A stretch of 64,000 bases of DNA. It comes from Thuidium tamariscinum (Eukaryota; Streptophyta; Bryopsida; Hypnales; Thuidiaceae). Made by a program: the position numbers and the translations under genes. This document shows positions 60,207 to 64,000 of this stretch, one piece after another (position 1 is the first letter of the stretch; each line of letters opens with the position of its first letter). The stretch lies in the NCBI GenBank assembly GCA_947034885.2, contig OX344754.2, forward strand, positions 11,763,501 to 11,827,500, given 5' to 3'. The notes under the pieces were generated by a model that had not been told where the DNA came from, did no database searches, and was given only the letters and a program-made list of their open reading frames with translations.

Positions 60207-61233
60207 TTCGAAGGCACAAACTAGCTCACATGTATTCAAGATTCATAGCGGATTCTTGAATCACTGGTTTCCTCCTTCTCGATCGATCAATGCCGAAGTT
60301 TTTGTCTGATCAGGGAGGGATGCATCTGCAGTTATCACAAATTTCGATTGAAAACTGGAGTGCTTCGATACAAATTTTTCTGGTGCAGTACCCTGGACCC
60401 TGAATCTGTACAGTCATTTTGCTATTGGGTAACAGGGCTATTGAATCCATCTAGTGTACTGAAAAATTCGGTTGCATTTCGAAGGAGGTGGGAGGTCAAT
60501 TGGTTGTAGGACAGTAGGGCTCTGTAGAAATTAAGTGGAGACGCAGCGTAGTGAGCGTTGAGCGGTCGCCTTCTCGCAGGGTTTAAGCTTAGTAGGGGGA
60601 TTAGCCGCTGGGGTTTAGTCAATTATTGACGTAGATAAAGGTAATTAATTGGAAGCGGCAGTGAAACTGCTCCGTCTCCCAGAGTGTACCATATACTTAG
60701 CCTTCCACTGAAAGATTGGACCCGGTGATGCAGGCTTTCAATCCAAATTCATCAATTCATTCAACTCCTGTCTCCAATCACGTTCATTAACGGGCCCAAT
60801 TTTCAATCGATTAGCACTTCTCCAGGCGTCGTTTCGAGAGGTAGCACCTGTAGCAGTCTTAGTTTCATAGCTTTGGACACTAAATCGAATGTCACGAATT
60901 AAACTGAATCGAACCTTCTTCTGCATCTGCTAACCCTCGTATCCCTAACTTTGCAATTGTGATATCAAAAATGAAGAATTCTTTCTTGAGTTCTAATAAA
61001 TCCGCAGGCAAGTCTGAATGAAAAATCTGTTCCAATGGATATAGCAAGAGCTATTTTTATTGTCTGCTTTCTGTGCATCGATTCTACAACACAAGAACTT
61101 GACACGAATGGTTGGTGTACCAGGCAATCCTTAACCCTACATTTTCGTTTTAATATTGGTGCAGTTTGAATTGCCAAAGTTGTGATATTGAAATGCATAA
61201 AGGTCAACAAACTAACGCATTTCGAGTAGTTTC
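60207..61233. other. 3' flank and intergenic DNA
   Basis: No gene recognised; only short frames. Confidence 0.4.
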
Positions 61234-61675
61234 ATTTTTTCATTTTTTTTTAAACAAATGGACAATTTCCATTGATAAAGGAAACAGTACATCGAACCAA
61301 GGGAAGAAGAACCCCAGGGAAGCAATTCTTTGTTTTTTTGTTTTTACTAATCTTTACTAGAAACGGCCGTCACAGCAAGAAGAAATAGAGGCGGCACAAA
61401 AACAAGGAAAAGGCCTGAGATCAGGTGAAATTTCCCATCTTGGCATTTGGTGTAAGCATAGCTTGAGTTTCCTTGGCAATTGCACTTAAAAAAATTTTAA
61501 TTTTAAATGGGTCGATGTCCTGAATTTCCACCAATATAAAGAGCATGACTAACAATACATTCTTAGAATTCAAGCTTCAGTTGGTCCCGGCTAAGTTTGG
61601 TGACATCAAGTCTTCTGCAGTCCAACTGTTTCCCTTTCAATGGAAATTGTCTCCATTTGTTTAAAAAAAAAAAAA
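61234..61675. repeat. Inverted repeat pair with A/T-rich outer ends
   Basis: TTTTTTTTTAAACAAATGGA then CAATTTCCATTGATAAAGG at 61240-61280 is mirrored at 61628-61675, whose complement reads TTTAAACAAATGGAGACAAT then TTCCATTGAAAGG. A third related stretch (ACATGGACGATTACCATTGAT) occurs near 62297. May be two oppositely oriented retroposon ends. Confidence 0.55.
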
Positions 61676-63092
61676 AAAATTTAAATCTTCTGCAGTCTTG
61701 CTGGCAAGAGGCTTCAAATTTCGGTTGGAGGGGGGAATCACGTCCTAGTGACCATTTATCCACATGGGTTGGGCAAGGCTGACAGCATCATGCCGATGAT
61801 TGTCCTTGAATGGGGAACCCTTGGATGATTCATTCTCACTCCATAGTATGATTCGAAGTTTGATGATTGCCTCTGTCTTAGCTGTCTCTCAGCCCTTGCT
61901 GGTGCTTGTGAATCAATGGAAAGTGGCTGACTCCCCAGCTGTTGTATGCCATATTACTTTTTTAGAATTTGGCAAAATTTTCAACCATTTGGCAACTTTA
62001 AGAAAAATTTGAAACCCAGAGTTTATTCCAAAAATTGACTGAATTTGGCAACTTTTCGAATCTGACTGATGCCAGTTGAGTAACTTACTTTGTTGGAACG
62101 ATCTTCGAGTTTTAGAACTTTCTGTTTTTGAGAAATATGATCATTACTTTGAACTTGCTTGCATTAGAATTTTCTTTTTTTTAAATTCTTAAAATTATTT
62201 TTCTAATTTAAAGTACTCCCCAAAAAATCAAATCCTTCACAAATTCTGTAAGCTTAGAGGCCCGTCTGTAGTTCTTTCTTTTTTTCTTTTTGAAACACAT
62301 GGACGATTACCATTGATCCATCTGCAGTTCTTTGAATAGCACAATTCTGGGTAGTTTCACAATTTGCATGTATCTCAAGACTATTTTTATTTTGGATTTT
62401 AAGCTGTGAAGGATGGACAGTGTTATTTAATAGAAAAATTGTCAAAAACTGCCATTTTGGGTGCTTCGACCAAAATTAAAAACTAAAACTCTTTTTTTGG
62501 ATTGAAATCATATTTAAGTGCTTGTAGTAAACTATTATGGAAATGTATGGAAAAAAATTCAACACATGACTGCGTGGATTGGAAGATTATAACATTTGAA
62601 GTTGAACTAAAAGTTCTATTGACCTTGGTGGAGAAAGACAACTAACTTTGAACCTTCTTGGATTAATAAAAACAAAGATTTATACTCTTCAGTAGTGTAT
62701 CTTGTTAGGTATACTCAATCCTGTAAAATTTTAGAAGGCTCTACCTTATTCCAAATGAGCCTACAATACAAGGAGGTTATAATAAGTAATCCAAAAAGAC
62801 ACTTGGTATTTTTGATAATTTCTTGTGTATTGTACAATATGTTTTTTTTTAAATCCAAATTGCAAAAACATTGGATCAAACATTTTAAATATGTGGGAAA
62901 AATTTCAAAATCTTTCACTCCAAATATTTCTATTTTGCTAGATTATAGCATTTGAAGTTAGAAAAAAAATGTATAGAGAGCATCCATTTCAAATGGGGAT
63001 TTAGGGTTCACATATCTTTCATAGTAAAGGATTTTGACATTTATAGGATTTTGACTATATAGTCATAGGCTTCATCCTTTAAAATTTTATTA
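61676..63092. other. AT-rich intergenic DNA
   Basis: No gene recognised. Confidence 0.4.
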
Positions 63093-63400
63093 AGGTAGGA
63101 GGTCCCATAAAGCACCAATTTAAAGGTAATAATTGATTTGGAGAGGTAAAAATTCTTGAAATTCATTTTTCAATAAATGTTTTTTGAAAGACAAATGGAA
63201 TTGGGAGTCTAATTGAAGTTGTTTTCATCTTTTTTGAAAGCTTTGTGGGATTACTTATGAATGTTTGAAGTTGAAACGTAATGGTCCCTAAAAATGCCCA
63301 TGTGTTGAAAATGTAGATTATTGGTGCAATGAAAAATAAAAATGTACTTCTACATCAGAAGACACTTTTAGAACTTAAGCACTTTATGAACCTCCTATTG
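63093..63400 (-). mobile_element. MITE, AAGGTAGGAGGTCC family (copy E)
   Basis: TA precedes the left end AGGTAGGAGGTCCCATAAAG. The right end is partly eroded (CTTTATGAACCTCCTATTGA). The body includes a TTTTCATCTTTTTTGAAAGCTTTGTGGGATTA block related to copy C. It lies directly beside the next element. Confidence 0.7.
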
Positions 63401-63403
63401 AGT

Positions 63404-63704
63404 CATTAGATGAAATCTGAGGGCATTAGGAGACCGTTTCGGGTCTGTTCCCGAAACGGCTCCCAATGCCGCAGATCCTCGTCAGGCCGATTTTTATGGG
63501 AAAAAAAAAACAAAAAAAACAAAAAAAAACAAAAATTTGGGTCCTGAAATATGAAAATAAGTCAAAAAAAAAATTTGAAAAAAAAAATATATATATTACG
63601 TGGCAGTGTCCCGACCATGTAGGATTCGGGTTCACAGGGCAGAAACTGCGTTCCCGCAGTCCAGGAACCCGCAGTCTCCTAATGCCCTCAAATTTCTTCT
63701 AATG
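63404..63704. mobile_element. Short inverted-repeat element, CATTAGANGAAATYTGAGGG ends
   Basis: The left end CATTAGATGAAATCTGAGGG continues CATTAGGAGAC; the right complement reads CATTAGAAGAAATTTGAGGG then CATTAGGAGAC, a 31-bp terminal repeat with two mismatches. A perfect 10-bp hairpin CCGTTTCGGG / CCCGAAACGG lies at about 63434-63459. Non-coding, with an A-rich middle. Copy 1 is at 10370-10707. Confidence 0.75.
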
Positions 63705-64000
63705 GTTGTATTTGTAGGAATTTAAATGTCAAAAGGCACCCAAAAAAATGGGTAGCAATAAGCCTTCAAGAAAATTTTGAAAAAAAAATTGGATGATGAT
63801 GTCAAGTTGTTCCAATTTAAAAAATAACTTAGATGAAATTGCCAATCTTAATTAAAATTCATCCAAATATGAAAATGAAAATATAATTTCATCCAAAATA
63901 TAGATGAATGATGAAAATACTTGGCAACATCATTTTCTTGTATGTTTCCACTTCAGTACTTCTTGAAAAAAACCCAAAAACAAAACAAAAACAAAAACAA
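63705..64000. other. AT-rich end of window
   Basis: No gene recognised; ends in (ACAAAA)n-type low complexity. Confidence 0.4.

Overview
This window is nuclear DNA from a streptophyte, most likely a land plant. Evidence: spliced genes with GT-AG introns of roughly 100-800 bp, a plastid twin-arginine translocase subunit with a transit peptide, a plant-style CACTA (En/Spm) transposase with its companion domains, Ty1/copia remnants, telobox motifs (AAACCCTAA) near genes, and a fusion of flavodoxin and radical-SAM domains in TYW1. The species cannot be read from the sequence. Compact introns and many small DNA transposons would fit a seedless plant, but that is a guess.

Layout. 1-7.5 kb is the right-hand part of a CACTA transposon. 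Its transposase can be assembled from four exons (955-6032) without a stop or frameshift. Its right terminus at about 7492 abuts the end of a TTAA-flanked element, so it appears nested. 7.7-20.8 kb is AT-rich, with a copia RNase H relic, several MITEs, a 12-bp tandem array and one SKP1-like gene (12.0-13.0 kb). 21.4-22.6 kb (minus) is a Tha4/TatA-type gene. 22.8-30.1 kb is mostly repeats. 30.8-41.4 kb is the gene island: a six-pass membrane protein (+), RAD17 (-), a small unknown ORF (+) and TYW1 (+, nine exons). 41.5-56.5 kb is again AT-rich and packed with short inverted-repeat elements. 58.5-60.2 kb is an intronless gene for a type II membrane protein that looks glycosyltransferase-like. 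60.2-64 kb holds repeats only.

The genes are unrelated housekeeping or plant genes: tRNA wybutosine synthesis, DNA-damage clamp loading, plastid protein export and SCF ubiquitin ligase. There is no operon-like or cluster logic. The coherent story is the transposon community. At least three CACTA-type MITEs (two with clear 3-bp target duplications), a TTAA-flanked piggyBac-like group, two TA-flanked families with related AAGGTRGG ends, and a family with 10-11-bp target duplications share the window, several nested in one another.

Exon boundaries were deduced by hand from splice consensus, phase and protein-family knowledge. No database search was run.
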